Positions 8,667-16,958 of a DNA stretch of 64,000 bases are shown piece after piece. Made by a program: the position numbers and the translations under genes. A model generated the notes under the pieces. It had not been told where the DNA came from. It was given only the letters and a program-made list of their open reading frames with translations, and did no database searches. This DNA is from Pseudomonadota bacterium. GTDB taxonomy: Bacteria > Desulfobacterota > Desulfobacteria > Desulfobacterales > RPRI01. The stretch covers positions 85,497 through 149,496 of the forward strand of contig JAHITX010000001.1 in assembly GCA_018817425.1 (NCBI GenBank), read 5' to 3'. Every line of letters begins with the position of its first letter. Position 1 is the stretch's first letter.

Positions 8667-9818
8667 TTATAATATAGTTTTTTTTATTACTATCTTTTCC
8701 CCAAATTTCTTTTTGATGTCATCAACTGTTTTATCCACTTTTTCCCATTTGCTGCAATTTCCGGCATTAGTTTCGAAAATATCAATCTGGACCGGATTCG
8801 AAGCAGATATAAGATTGGTAGCCCCTATGCCGATAAGTCTGATCTTTGTTTTAATTTCATAGGCTTTTAAAAGATTATAGGCTTCTTTAAATATAATTTG
8901 TGAAGATTGAGTTGGTGTATTAATAGTATTATTTCTTGTAACCTGGCTAAAATCGGCATGTTTAATTTTAAGCACAATTGTTTTTGCTCTAAGATCAAGA
9001 CTTCTTAACTGCTTTCCGACATCTTCGGCCTGATTTAAAAGATATTTCTTCAATAGCATTTTTTCACCAGTGTCCTGATCCAGAGTTGTTTCAGTGCTTA
9101 TGGATTTGCTTTGGGCACAAACTACAACCGGAGAATCGTCATGGCCCGATGATAACTCTATCAACCTTTGGCCAAATTTGCCGAATTTTTTTATCAGCAT
9201 ATCTTTTGGATATTTTTTTATATCACCAAGCAGTTTAACTCCGATATTTTCAAGTTCTTTTTGTGTTACCTTGCCGACTCCCGGCACTTTATCTATCGGT
9301 ATGGTTTCTGCGAACCTGACTGCATCAGCTGGATCTATTAAAGTTAAGCCATCTGGCTTATCCATATCAGAAGCAATTTTTGCAAGAAATTTGTTAGGAG
9401 CTATACCGATAGAGCAACTAAGACAGATATTGTCTTTTATCTTCTGTTTTATGGTTAAGCCTATATGCTTTGGGCTGCCATACAATCTTTCGCAGCCGCT
9501 AATATCCACATATGCTTCATCAATTGAAACAGGCTCGACAAGCGGAGAAAATGTTTCGAGCAGTGCCATTATTTTTTTTGAAATTTCAGAATATCTGCTT
9601 TTCCGGGGACTGAGAAATACAGCCTGAGGGCATTTTTGTCTTGCAAGGTACATGGGCATTGCAGAACGAACCCCATATTTTCTTGCCTCATAATTTGCCG
9701 CAGCAACGACTCCCCTTCCGGATAAGCCACCGACAACAACGCTTTTGCCGGTGAGTGTCCGGTCATCAAGCTGCTCAACAGAAGCAAAAAAAGCATCCAT
9801 ATCAATATGAAGAATCAT
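8667..9818 (-). CDS. dinB: DNA polymerase IV (Y-family translesion polymerase)
   Basis: 383 residues. N-terminal catalytic motif HIDMDAFFASVEQ, second catalytic motif SIDEAYVDISG (Asp-Glu pair), finger-region residues VVAAANYEARKYGVRSAM, a helix-hairpin-helix segment KVPGVGKVTQKELENIG and a C-terminal little-finger domain. The length is slightly above E. coli DinB (351). It performs error-prone synthesis across damaged template in the cytoplasm. Single gene, transcribed divergently from the NifA-like regulator; no LexA box was identified in the short upstream region. Confidence 0.93.
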   Translation of the reverse strand: MILHIDMDAFFASVEQLDDRTLTGKSVVVGGLSGRGVVAAANYEARKYGVRSAMPMYLARQKCPQAVFLSPRKSRYSEISKKIMALLETFSPLVEPVSIDEAYVDISGCERLYGSPKHIGLTIKQKIKDNICLSCSIGIAPNKFLAKIASDMDKPDGLTLIDPADAVRFAETIPIDKVPGVGKVTQKELENIGVKLLGDIKKYPKDMLIKKFGKFGQRLIELSSGHDDSPVVVCAQSKSISTETTLDQDTGEKMLLKKYLLNQAEDVGKQLRSLDLRAKTIVLKIKHADFSQVTRNNTINTPTQSSQIIFKEAYNLLKAYEIKTKIRLIGIGATNLISASNPVQIDIFETNAGNCSKWEKVDKTVDDIKKKFGEKIVIKKTIL

Positions 9819-9978
9819 AAATATTGTTCCTATCCGTTAATGCTTTACAATTGATCGGTTTGTTCCTATGCAGGTTTAAATATTATTGTAAGAAAGCTTG
9901 CTATTTTTTACATTTTTGTATTATTATCTCAAGAAAAATTTTACATAAAATAAAAGGAGAAAGTTTTCTTGAAACTTA

Positions 9979-11529
9979 TTGCCGCCAATGACCGATAAAC
10001 AAACCATGCAAAAAATTGAAGATGTTACGATGCTTTATGAAATAAGCAATGCATTAAACGAACATCTTGATCTTAAGAAATCATTATATAAAGTCTTAGA
10101 TATTCTGTCCACTTCCATGAACATGGTTCGGGGAACAATTACTATCTTAAACCCCTTGAGCAATGAAATAAATATCGAGGTGGCGCATGGTATTTCAAAG
10201 AGCGCAGTAGACAATGTAAAATATAAGCTGGGGGAAGGAATTACAGGACGCGTCATTGAAACAGGAAAAGAATTCTCCATTGCCAAAATCAGTGAGGAGC
10301 CTCTTTTTCTCAATCGTACGGCTTCGCGCAAGAATTCAAAAAATCAGGAGGTCTCGTTTATTTGTGTTCCTGTAAAAAAAGAAAATCAGGTTATAGGAGC
10401 GCTCAGTGTAGACAGGCCTTATGATGAAAAATATCAGCTTAAGGAAGGCACGAAACTACTTTCGGTTATAGCAACAATGATAGCCAGGCAAGTTATAAAT
10501 CTTGAGAACATAAATCTTGAGAAAGAACAGTTAAGAAATGAAAATAAAAGGCTGAAAAGTGAACTTGAAAACAAATACAGCATAACAAATATCACAGGCA
10601 ACAGCAGCAGAATGAGAGAAGTCTTCCAGATGATTTCTCAAGTCTCAAAAAGCAATGCCACTGTTCTTGTTCGTGGTGAAAGCGGTACAGGCAAGGAGCT
10701 TATAGCAAACTCAATTCATTATGGCAGTCACAGAGCAAAAGGGCCTTTTGTAAAAGTTAATTGTGCAGCTCTTCCGGCAAACCTTATAGAAAGTGAACTG
10801 TTCGGGCATGAAAAAGGGGCCTTTACAGGCGCAATTAAACAAAAGCTCGGAAAATTCGAACTTGCAAATAAAGGCACTATATTTTTGGATGAAATAGGCT
10901 CAATAAATCTTGATGTTCAGGTAAATTTGCTTAGAGTACTTCAGGAAAAAGAGTTCGACAGGATAGGAGGGCATAAAACAATAAAAACGGATGTCCGTAT
11001 TATCGCTGCTACAAATAAAAATCTTGAACAAGGTGTTGAAGACGGGACTTTCAGGGGGGATCTCTATTACAGATTAAATGTCTTTCCGATTTATATGCCG
11101 CCTTTAAGAGAAAGAAAAACCGATATTCTCCTTTTGGCAGACAGCTTTCTTGAAAAATATACAAAGGAAAATAAAAAAGATATTCGCAGGTTTTCCACAC
11201 CTTCAATTGATATGCTTATGGCATACCACTGGCCGGGAAATGTGAGGGAACTGGAAAATTGTATAGAAAGGGCTGTTCTGTTATGCGAAGAAAAAACCAT
11301 TCACAGCTACCATCTTCCACCTACCTTACAAACAGGTGTGGAATCCGGAACAATGCCCTTGCTTTCACTTGAAGGTTCGGTTGAAAATCTTGAAAAAGAA
11401 AAAATTATCGATGCACTAAAAAACACCAGAGGAAACTGCGCCCAAGCTGCAAAAGTATTAAAAACTACAATCAGAAAATTTAATTACAAGGCAAGAAAAT
11501 TTAATATTGATTATAAGCTTTATCGTTAG
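9979..11529 (+). CDS. NifA-like sigma-54-dependent activator (GAF-AAA-Fis)
   Basis: 516 residues. GAF domain at about 28-175, a short coiled linker rich in Glu and Lys, AAA+ domain from about 205 with Walker A GESGTGKE (233-240) and sigma-54 contact loop GAFTGA (280-285), and a C-terminal Fis-type helix-turn-helix ([19 protein letters not shown], then KARKFNID) that resembles NifA. The Cys-rich linker of oxygen-sensitive NifA proteins is absent. No nif structural genes are in the window, so its targets are unknown. The start is uncertain: TTG 9979 or ATG 9988. An AAGGAGAAAG sits about 20 bases upstream of the TTG, farther than usual. Confidence 0.85.
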   Translation: MPPMTDKQTMQKIEDVTMLYEISNALNEHLDLKKSLYKVLDILSTSMNMVRGTITILNPLSNEINIEVAHGISKSAVDNVKYKLGEGITGRVIETGKEFSIAKISEEPLFLNRTASRKNSKNQEVSFICVPVKKENQVIGALSVDRPYDEKYQLKEGTKLLSVIATMIARQVINLENINLEKEQLRNENKRLKSELENKYSITNITGNSSRMREVFQMISQVSKSNATVLVRGESGTGKELIANSIHYGSHRAKGPFVKVNCAALPANLIESELFGHEKGAFTGAIKQKLGKFELANKGTIFLDEIGSINLDVQVNLLRVLQEKEFDRIGGHKTIKTDVRIIAATNKNLEQGVEDGTFRGDLYYRLNVFPIYMPPLRERKTDILLLADSFLEKYTKENKKDIRRFSTPSIDMLMAYHWPGNVRELENCIERAVLLCEEKTIHSYHLPPTLQTGVESGTMPLLSLEGSVENLEKEKIIDALKNTRGNCAQAAKVLKTTIRKFNYKARKFNIDYKLYR

Positions 11530-11545
11530 ATCAAGCTAAAGTAAT

Positions 11546-11752
11546 ATGAATCAAATAATTGACATTATCGAAGGTGTTTTTGGCATATGTGCGGCAATCT
11601 GGGGAACCTTGTATTATACTAGCCGACTAAATTAAACAGGTAAAACAGAACAACGAAGAAAAGAGAGAATTGAAAAATATGGGCAGCTTCTGATTATTTG
11701 TATTTTTCTTATGGCAGTAGGCGGTCTATGTTTGCTTCTTTCTATTATATAG
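11546..11752 (+). pseudogene. Small two-helix membrane ORF split by an in-frame TAA
   Basis: ATG 11546 opens a frame of 29 codons (MNQIIDIIEGVFGICAAIWG...) that stops at TAA 11633-11635. The same frame continues for 38 more codons with a basic segment (TEQRRKERIEKYG) and a hydrophobic helix (LLIICIFLMAVGGLCLLLSI) to TAG 11750-11752. Together they look like one small membrane protein with a cytoplasmic basic loop, interrupted by a single nonsense codon. I do not recognise the family. A short independent 29-residue peptide is the alternative. Confidence 0.4.
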
Positions 11753-12140
11753 ATGCATATTGTGGTATATATGGATTTCTTACAAACCACTTTGCAAGGT
11801 GCGATCAAAGGTAAAACATAAAGCAGGTCGGTAAAATTTATTAATGTTTATGTCATAATCTTCGTCGGCTATCGCGTAAAACACAGCGAAGTACCCAGTT
11901 CTATCATCGTTCAACCGGTAGAGACGCAAAATTTTGCGTCTCTACAACGATAACGATCACCACCGTCTTCATGTTCGCAAAACCGCTTTGGGCCGCAATC
12001 AAAAATATTGGTTCCATCATCCGCGGAGAAAAAATAGATTTTGCATGGCATTTTCGTTTTTATGATCGCAACAAGCGAAATAATTAATCATGTTATAAAA
12101 TGTAATATTATACTAAAATAATCCGATAAATTTGAAGGAT
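11753..12140 (+). other. Probable decayed coding DNA without an intact gene
   Basis: Protein-like stretches appear in different frames: INVYVIIFVGYRVKHSEVPS before the palindrome at 11918 and, after it, VFMFAKPLWAAIKNIGSIIR with RGEKIDFAWHFRFYDRNKRN up to a TAA near 12087. The change of frame at the palindrome suggests an old gene broken by insertion of that repeat. No intact gene is visible, and the original family is not recognised. Confidence 0.3.
11918..11945. repeat. 28-bp perfect palindrome, copy 1
   Basis: GTAGAGACGCAAAA followed directly by its exact reverse complement. The same palindrome recurs at 12320-12345 on the other side of family A copy 3. Confidence 0.85.
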
Positions 12141-12282
12141 GAGCCAGTTTCAAAACGCCCCATTTTGGCCGATCTCTGCGTTGAGCTCAAATTTCAATCC
12201 TCGAAATACTCAATGTATTCCTGTGGTTGAAATTTTCGCCCGCCTTGAGCTTGACCAAACTGAAACGTTTTGAAAGTGGCTC
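12141..12282 (-). repeat. MITE-like repeat family A, copy 3 (142 bp)
   Basis: Complete copy in inverted orientation, beginning GAGCCAGTTTCAAAACG and ending with the complement of GAGCCACTTTCAAAACG. It is flanked by the direct repeat GGAT (12137-12140 and 12283-12286), as expected of a transposed unit. Confidence 0.9.
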
Positions 12283-12319
12283 GGATGATGAAATTATATC
12301 TCACTGATTCATAGACATT

Positions 12320-12345
12320 TAGAGACGCAAAATTTTGCGTCTCTA
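12320..12345. repeat. 26-bp perfect palindrome, copy 2
   Basis: TAGAGACGCAAAA followed by its exact reverse complement. It has the same core as the palindrome at 11918 and lies about 110 bases before the signal peptidase gene. Confidence 0.85.
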
Positions 12346-12456
12346 CACGAGGTATAAATAATGATGTGAGGCGATAAACAAAAATCGCCTTGCTATGCTT
12401 TGTTCTTTCTGTTCATTTATAATAACGTTATGTTTTCACGAAAAGGAGGACTACTT

Positions 12457-13314
12457 TTGAATGATAAGCCAAGAAGCGCATGGTATGCAGGGGTATTGAC
12501 TCTTTTTGGAATAGGGTTGGGGCACCTGTACTCAGGAGAGGCTAAAAAAGGAATCCTTCTGTTTTTTATATGGCAAGTTTTTCTATTAGCTGGTTTTTCC
12601 CCGCTGGTTTATTTTTACCCAACGGCCCCTGTATTATTTTCCGGTGTTTTAGTAGTGATTGCATTCCTGTTGTATTGTATATTAGATGCCGCAAAAGCTT
12701 CAAAACAGAAAAGGTTCGGATATATCCCAAAGAAATATAACAAATGGTATATTTATCTCGGATGCTGGATCTTGGCTTCGCTTATCGTACAGCCGATAGA
12801 TAATGCATTGGTTAAAAAGTATTTTTTTCAGGCTTATAAAATACCTGCCTCCTCTTTCAAACCAACTTTGCAGATTGGCGATCATATTATCGCCAGAAAA
12901 TTATTTGCAGTAAGAGCAGGATTAAATAGAGGAGATATAATCCTTTTCCCTTTTCCTGAAGACCCCAACAAAGATTTCATAAAGCGAATTATAGCTTTAG
13001 GTGGAGAAACCATCGAAATTGTGGACAAGAAAGTATTCATCAATAGAGCCTTGTTTCAAGAGCCCTATGCAATTTATACTGAACCAAAAATAATTCCGAA
13101 AGATTCTATGCCAAGAGACAATTTCGGTCCTGTGACTGTCCCGGATGACTCTGTCTTTGTAATGGGTGACAACAGGGATCACAGTTATGACAGCAGATTT
13201 TGGGGATTTGTAAAAAAATCGAATGTGGAAGGAAAAGCCTGTAGTATTTATTGGTCATGGGATAAGGAAAACCGGAAGATACGCTGGGATAGAATCGGGA
13301 AAATAATACAATGA
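12457..13314 (+). CDS. lepB: Signal peptidase I with N-terminal membrane domain
   Basis: 285 residues from TTG 12457, chosen because AAGGAGG lies 7 bases upstream; the frame is open to 12400. The N-terminal ~90 residues form several membrane helices with GIGLGHLYSGEAKKG, a domain often fused to signal peptidases in deltaproteobacteria. The S26 peptidase domain follows. The Ser box reads IPASSFKPTL, where most family members have SM at the catalytic Ser; the Lys box is FIKRIIALGGETIE; the terminal box is GDNRDHSYDSRFWGFV. It cleaves signal peptides of exported proteins at the outer face of the inner membrane. Confidence 0.9.
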   Translation: MNDKPRSAWYAGVLTLFGIGLGHLYSGEAKKGILLFFIWQVFLLAGFSPLVYFYPTAPVLFSGVLVVIAFLLYCILDAAKASKQKRFGYIPKKYNKWYIYLGCWILASLIVQPIDNALVKKYFFQAYKIPASSFKPTLQIGDHIIARKLFAVRAGLNRGDIILFPFPEDPNKDFIKRIIALGGETIEIVDKKVFINRALFQEPYAIYTEPKIIPKDSMPRDNFGPVTVPDDSVFVMGDNRDHSYDSRFWGFVKKSNVEGKACSIYWSWDKENRKIRWDRIGKIIQ

Positions 13315-13417
13315 AGAAGAATAGTATTTGGCCACAAGAAATGGCAAATTAAATGCGCCAACACTTGCAATGAATACGAAAACGTGATCTCACTGAAAAG
13401 ATACAGGAGGTAACCTG

Positions 13418-13804
13418 ATGCAGATTAAAAACTATAATTGTTTTTTTATATTAATAACCTTATTGAGCGTTGTTATTTGTTCCGGATGTGCAATCGCAGA
13501 TAAAGATAATAGACGGACACTTAATCTCCTGGATGACAAGATACAAATCGAAAGCACCGGGGGCAAAATTACTGCTGCACCGGTCTTTATGCCGGTAGGA
13601 ACAGTTGCAGCCATTACAGATATGACAATAGTGCATCCACTGGTATCAGTTCCAAAAGCGGCTGAAGATACCTCTGAAGTCATTTGGGAAAATCCACAGG
13701 GATCTGATTTTCGTCAGATGATGCTACTTTTACCAAAAGTTATTTCAACACCACTCTATTTTACCGGCGATATGATTCTACGATGCTTTTTCTCAATAAA
13801 TTAA
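13418..13804 (+). CDS. Small lipoprotein, paralogue of the next gene
   Basis: 128 residues with a lipoprotein signal peptide (lipobox CSGC). The mature part shares a clear pattern with the first half of the following gene: FMPVGTVAAITDMTIVHPL here against IIPTGLVAVSIDALVVHPI there, and LLPKVISTPLYFTGDM against LVPRTVCSPIILTGDF. The two genes are 16 bases apart and probably arose by tandem duplication. An AGGAGG precedes the ATG. The function is unknown. A relation to YceK/YidQ-type lipoproteins is possible but not shown. Confidence 0.75.
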   Translation: MQIKNYNCFFILITLLSVVICSGCAIADKDNRRTLNLLDDKIQIESTGGKITAAPVFMPVGTVAAITDMTIVHPLVSVPKAAEDTSEVIWENPQGSDFRQMMLLLPKVISTPLYFTGDMILRCFFSIN

Positions 13805-13820
13805 TAGGAGTGGATTAAAT

Positions 13821-14774
13821 ATGACTATTAATAAATTAATTATTTTTGTTGTGATAGTACTATTTCTAAATGGTTGCGCGGTTTTTAATCGAAACAACAC
13901 TCCGATACTAAATACATTTGAAAAATATTGCGTTCCTGAAGATAAAACCTTAAGAGTAATTTCATCCCCTTTGATAATACCAACCGGATTAGTAGCAGTA
14001 AGCATTGATGCATTAGTTGTTCATCCCATATCCGTAGTGGATGATGCTGCCGCCGATACTGTGGATTTGTTGTGGGATAATATTAATTGGGATAAGGAAT
14101 ACGTTACCGAATGTGCTTTACTGGTGCCTCGAACGGTTTGTTCTCCAATAATATTAACAGGAGATTTTTTGGGGCGTAGCTTATTTGATATAGACGGGAG
14201 GCATAAACGTTATTATGGTGAGGAAGAAAAATACAGATTGCAGAAAAAGCTGGAAGAGTCGGAAAACTATCTGGCTTCTGCTGAAGATCTTTTTTTGAAA
14301 AAACAGTTTGATGCGGCTCAGGAAAAAGCGAGTCTTGCTCTATCTTTAAATCCCGCCAATCAAAAGGCTCTAAAATTAAAAATAAGGATTCTGATTGCAT
14401 CTGCAAAATACCCACAGACAAGAGACCATCTGAGAGGATATAATAAATATTTATGTGATAAGGAAATAGCCGATGATATTTTGTGGCAGCTTAACAATAA
14501 AGGTAAAAGCTCGATACAGATGCTGCTGATACTGGAAGAGTCGTCCATAAGCCTGGCCAGGAATAAAGTTTGTGATGATATGGCAATTCGCTATATCAAA
14601 GAAGGTATTGAGCCGCTACTCATATCTGAAGATAGAGCTATCGTTTTACAGGCGGTAAGAGCAATAGGTGCTTTTCGAAATGATTACGCCAGGGAAGTAC
14701 TTAAAAGAATTGTGATAGAGAAGGACCCTGTTATTTCCTGTATTGCCGAAATGCTTCTAAAAAGATATCACTGA
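13821..14774 (+). CDS. Lipoprotein with duplicated N-terminal domain, TPR-like and HEAT-like repeats
   Basis: 317 residues. Lipoprotein signal (lipobox NGC), then a domain of about 100 residues homologous to the preceding gene, a TPR-like helical pair (AEDLFLKKQFDAAQEKASLA, then LSLNPANQKALKLKIRIL) and a C-terminal helical part with HEAT-like features (VLQAVRAIGAFRNDYAREVL). This suggests a periplasm-facing, membrane-anchored scaffold protein. The stop is TGA 14772. The same frame stays open for 30 further codons, with a strongly basic composition, to TAA 14865, which is either chance or a lost or recoded C-terminus. Function unknown. Confidence 0.75.
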   Translation: MTINKLIIFVVIVLFLNGCAVFNRNNTPILNTFEKYCVPEDKTLRVISSPLIIPTGLVAVSIDALVVHPISVVDDAAADTVDLLWDNINWDKEYVTECALLVPRTVCSPIILTGDFLGRSLFDIDGRHKRYYGEEEKYRLQKKLEESENYLASAEDLFLKKQFDAAQEKASLALSLNPANQKALKLKIRILIASAKYPQTRDHLRGYNKYLCDKEIADDILWQLNNKGKSSIQMLLILEESSISLARNKVCDDMAIRYIKEGIEPLLISEDRAIVLQAVRAIGAFRNDYAREVLKRIVIEKDPVISCIAEMLLKRYH

Positions 14775-14887
14775 AAAAGAGATGATAGAGAAGGACTTAA
14801 ATACCTGACCAATAGAAAGATTGTAGCATTAAATATACCCAAACCAATACGCAGATTTATAAAATAACTTTTTAAAAATTAAAAAAT

Positions 14888-15481
14888 ATGAAACGAATAC
14901 GTAAACACATTACAAGTAGTCTTTTGGCAGGAATCGTCGCCATATTACCTGTGGGCGGTTTAATTATTACCATTGGTTATCTGGAATCAAGCATTTCAAG
15001 TTCAGGGCTTTCGAAATTGCCTTTCTATTTTCCGGGTTTCGGGCTTCTTGCCGCAGTTATTCTTATTTATCTGATTGGATTTGCGCTTACTACTTTTATA
15101 GGCAAATGGGTTTGGAACCGGGTTGATAGCGTGTTGGATAAAATGCCCGCATTGGGCCGCTTATATCAAACTTTGAAACAGATACTTGGCTATGGGAAAG
15201 GAGAAGATGCAATATTCCATGAGGCAGTACTGGTTCCCAGCAGAGATATTGAATCTGAAGAGCTTGGATTAGTAACCAATAAAATAACCGATGATAAAGG
15301 AAATACAAAATTAGTAATTTTTATACCGGGTGTTCCGAATCCAACATCAGGACGCCTGATAGTAATGGATGAAAATTTAGTTAAACCGCTTGCAATGCCT
15401 GTTAATGAAATACTAAAAGCCCTGGTTTCCATGGGCAAAAGCGAAATTGATCTGCAAGCTATCTCAGTGAGGAACAAATGA
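14888..15481 (+). CDS. DUF502 family membrane protein
   Basis: 197 residues. Two N-terminal membrane helices (SSLLAGIVAILPVGGLIITI and GFGLLAAVILIYLIGFALTT) precede a cytoplasmic domain with the DUF502 signatures VDSVLDKMPALGRLYQTLKQ, FIPGVPNPTSGRLIVM and a final region near EILKALVSMGKS. Family function is unknown; members are common in bacteria and plants. The stop overlaps the start of the FRG-domain gene by 4 bases, so the two are likely translated together. Confidence 0.88.
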   Translation: MKRIRKHITSSLLAGIVAILPVGGLIITIGYLESSISSSGLSKLPFYFPGFGLLAAVILIYLIGFALTTFIGKWVWNRVDSVLDKMPALGRLYQTLKQILGYGKGEDAIFHEAVLVPSRDIESEELGLVTNKITDDKGNTKLVIFIPGVPNPTSGRLIVMDENLVKPLAMPVNEILKALVSMGKSEIDLQAISVRNK

Positions 15482-16284
15482 CGAATCCGGTTGAACAAAA
15501 TGATGTAGTAATCAAGTCATGGGCCGATTTATGTGAACGTGTTTACGAAGGCTCCTGGCAGAAAGATATTTTACGTTTTAGATCCAATTATGCGTTCAGG
15601 GGACTATCCGACAAAAATTATAAACTGCTTACAAGTTTCTCGCGCAATTGCTGTAATTCGACCCAACTGGAATATCATCTGCTAAGAAATTTCAGGAAAT
15701 ATGCAAGGCTTGATGATGTTGATATTGGAGATTCTCATTGGAGCTGGATGACTCTTGCTCAGCATCATGGCCTGCCGACAAGACTTCTTGATTGGACATA
15801 TTCGCCTTTTGTTGCTATGCACTATGCAACAAGCGATACCGGCAAATATGACGTAGATGGCGTTATTTGGAAAGTCGATTACGTAGAAGCAAACCGTCTT
15901 CTTCCTGAACCCTTGAGCGGCGAGCTTTCGGCAGCAAATGCAAATGCCTTGACAATAGGAATGCTGGAAAAAGCGCTTCCTGATGCCCACAGTTTTGACA
16001 CTCTGTCCTCTGAAATGCTTGTCGCCTTTTTTGAGCCGCCTTCCATAGATGCGCGAATAGTTAACCAGTTTGCGCTGTTTTCGTTCATGTCAAGCCCGGT
16101 TTCAAGCATGGAAGATTGGATAATCAAACACCCAAAGCTTTTCAGACGTATCATAATTCCGAAAGAGCTTAAATGGGAGATAAGAGACAAGCTTGATCAG
16201 GCAAATATTACGGAAAGAATGCTTTTTCCCGGACTGGATGGTCTGGCTTCCTGGCTTAAAAGGCACTATCAGCCAAGGGCATAA
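15478..16284 (+). CDS. FRG domain-containing protein
   Basis: 268 residues. The FRG domain covers most of the first 130 residues: YAFRGLSDKNYKLLTSFSR (the Phe-Arg-Gly core) and LAQHHGLPTRLLDWTYSPF followed by VAMHYAT. The remainder is a less conserved alpha/beta region. FRG proteins occur widely in bacteria and phages. Several are suspected toxins or defence components, but the biochemical role is unknown. Translation is probably coupled to the DUF502 gene (4-base overlap). No antitoxin-like partner is visible next to it. Confidence 0.82.
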   Translation: MTNPVEQNDVVIKSWADLCERVYEGSWQKDILRFRSNYAFRGLSDKNYKLLTSFSRNCCNSTQLEYHLLRNFRKYARLDDVDIGDSHWSWMTLAQHHGLPTRLLDWTYSPFVAMHYATSDTGKYDVDGVIWKVDYVEANRLLPEPLSGELSAANANALTIGMLEKALPDAHSFDTLSSEMLVAFFEPPSIDARIVNQFALFSFMSSPVSSMEDWIIKHPKLFRRIIIPKELKWEIRDKLDQANITERMLFPGLDGLASWLKRHYQPRA

Positions 16285-16313
16285 AATAGATTTAACAAAT
16301 TTAGGGAATAATT

Positions 16314-16778
16314 ATGAGATTTATGAATAAATGCATAGGGGCAGTTTTTTTGTTTTTATTCATATTGGTATTTTTTTCTTCCAATGTGCAATGCGACCAT
16401 GTTGTCAACAGGGTTTACTTGCCACAAATCAGGGAGAACCCCACAATCTTGCTTATCGGAACTTTTTATCCTGTAGACAAACGTCCGAAGGTAGATATCA
16501 TTACTGTTAAAATCCTTAATAAAACAATGCTTTTTAAGATTGATAAAGTAAGAAATATTAGTGGGACCAAACACGGGTACTCCATTATTAATCAACTTTT
16601 TCCTCCTGTGCTAAAGCTTACCGGACCGGACAAAATAATAAGTACTTTGCTTAAAAAAGATATTTTCGGTAAAGTATACAGTTTAAGAGGAACTATTTAT
16701 GCTTCCGATAATCTTTTGCATCTGGACATGGTAAAACAAGGTAATGTGTTTGATGATATTAACGGGCGAAAGAAATGA
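16314..16778 (+). CDS. Exported protein of unknown function
   Basis: 154 residues. An N-terminal signal peptide (FLFLFILVFFSSNVQC) is followed by a mainly beta-strand-like mature part with TILLIGTFYPVDKRPKVDI and a repeated Lys/Ile/Leu pattern. The Cys near the cleavage site (VQCDH) lacks a good lipobox. I do not recognise the family. The gene is 29 bases after the FRG gene and ends next to family A copy 4. Confidence 0.55.
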   Translation: MRFMNKCIGAVFLFLFILVFFSSNVQCDHVVNRVYLPQIRENPTILLIGTFYPVDKRPKVDIITVKILNKTMLFKIDKVRNISGTKHGYSIINQLFPPVLKLTGPDKIISTLLKKDIFGKVYSLRGTIYASDNLLHLDMVKQGNVFDDINGRKK

Positions 16779-16787
16779 AAGATATTT

Positions 16788-16952
16788 GAGCCAGTTTCAA
16801 AACGCCCCATTTTGGCCGATCTTAAGCGTTGGGCTCAAATTTCGCACGGAGTGAAGCTTTAGCGCTATCCTCGAAATACTTAATGTATTCCTATGGTTGA
16901 AATTTTCTCCCGCCTTGAGCTTGACCAAACTGAAACGTTTTGAAAGTGGCTC
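16788..16952 (-). repeat. MITE-like repeat family A, copy 4 (165 bp, long form)
   Basis: Complete inverted copy flanked by the direct repeat ATTT (16784-16787 and 16953-16956). Compared with the 142-bp form it carries an internal insertion of about 25 bp (GCACGGAGTGAAGC and AGCGCTAT) between the GAGGAT and TTGAGCCC segments. It fills the gap between two convergent genes, 6 bases from the mscS-like stop. Confidence 0.9.
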
Positions 16953-16958
16953 ATTTGT

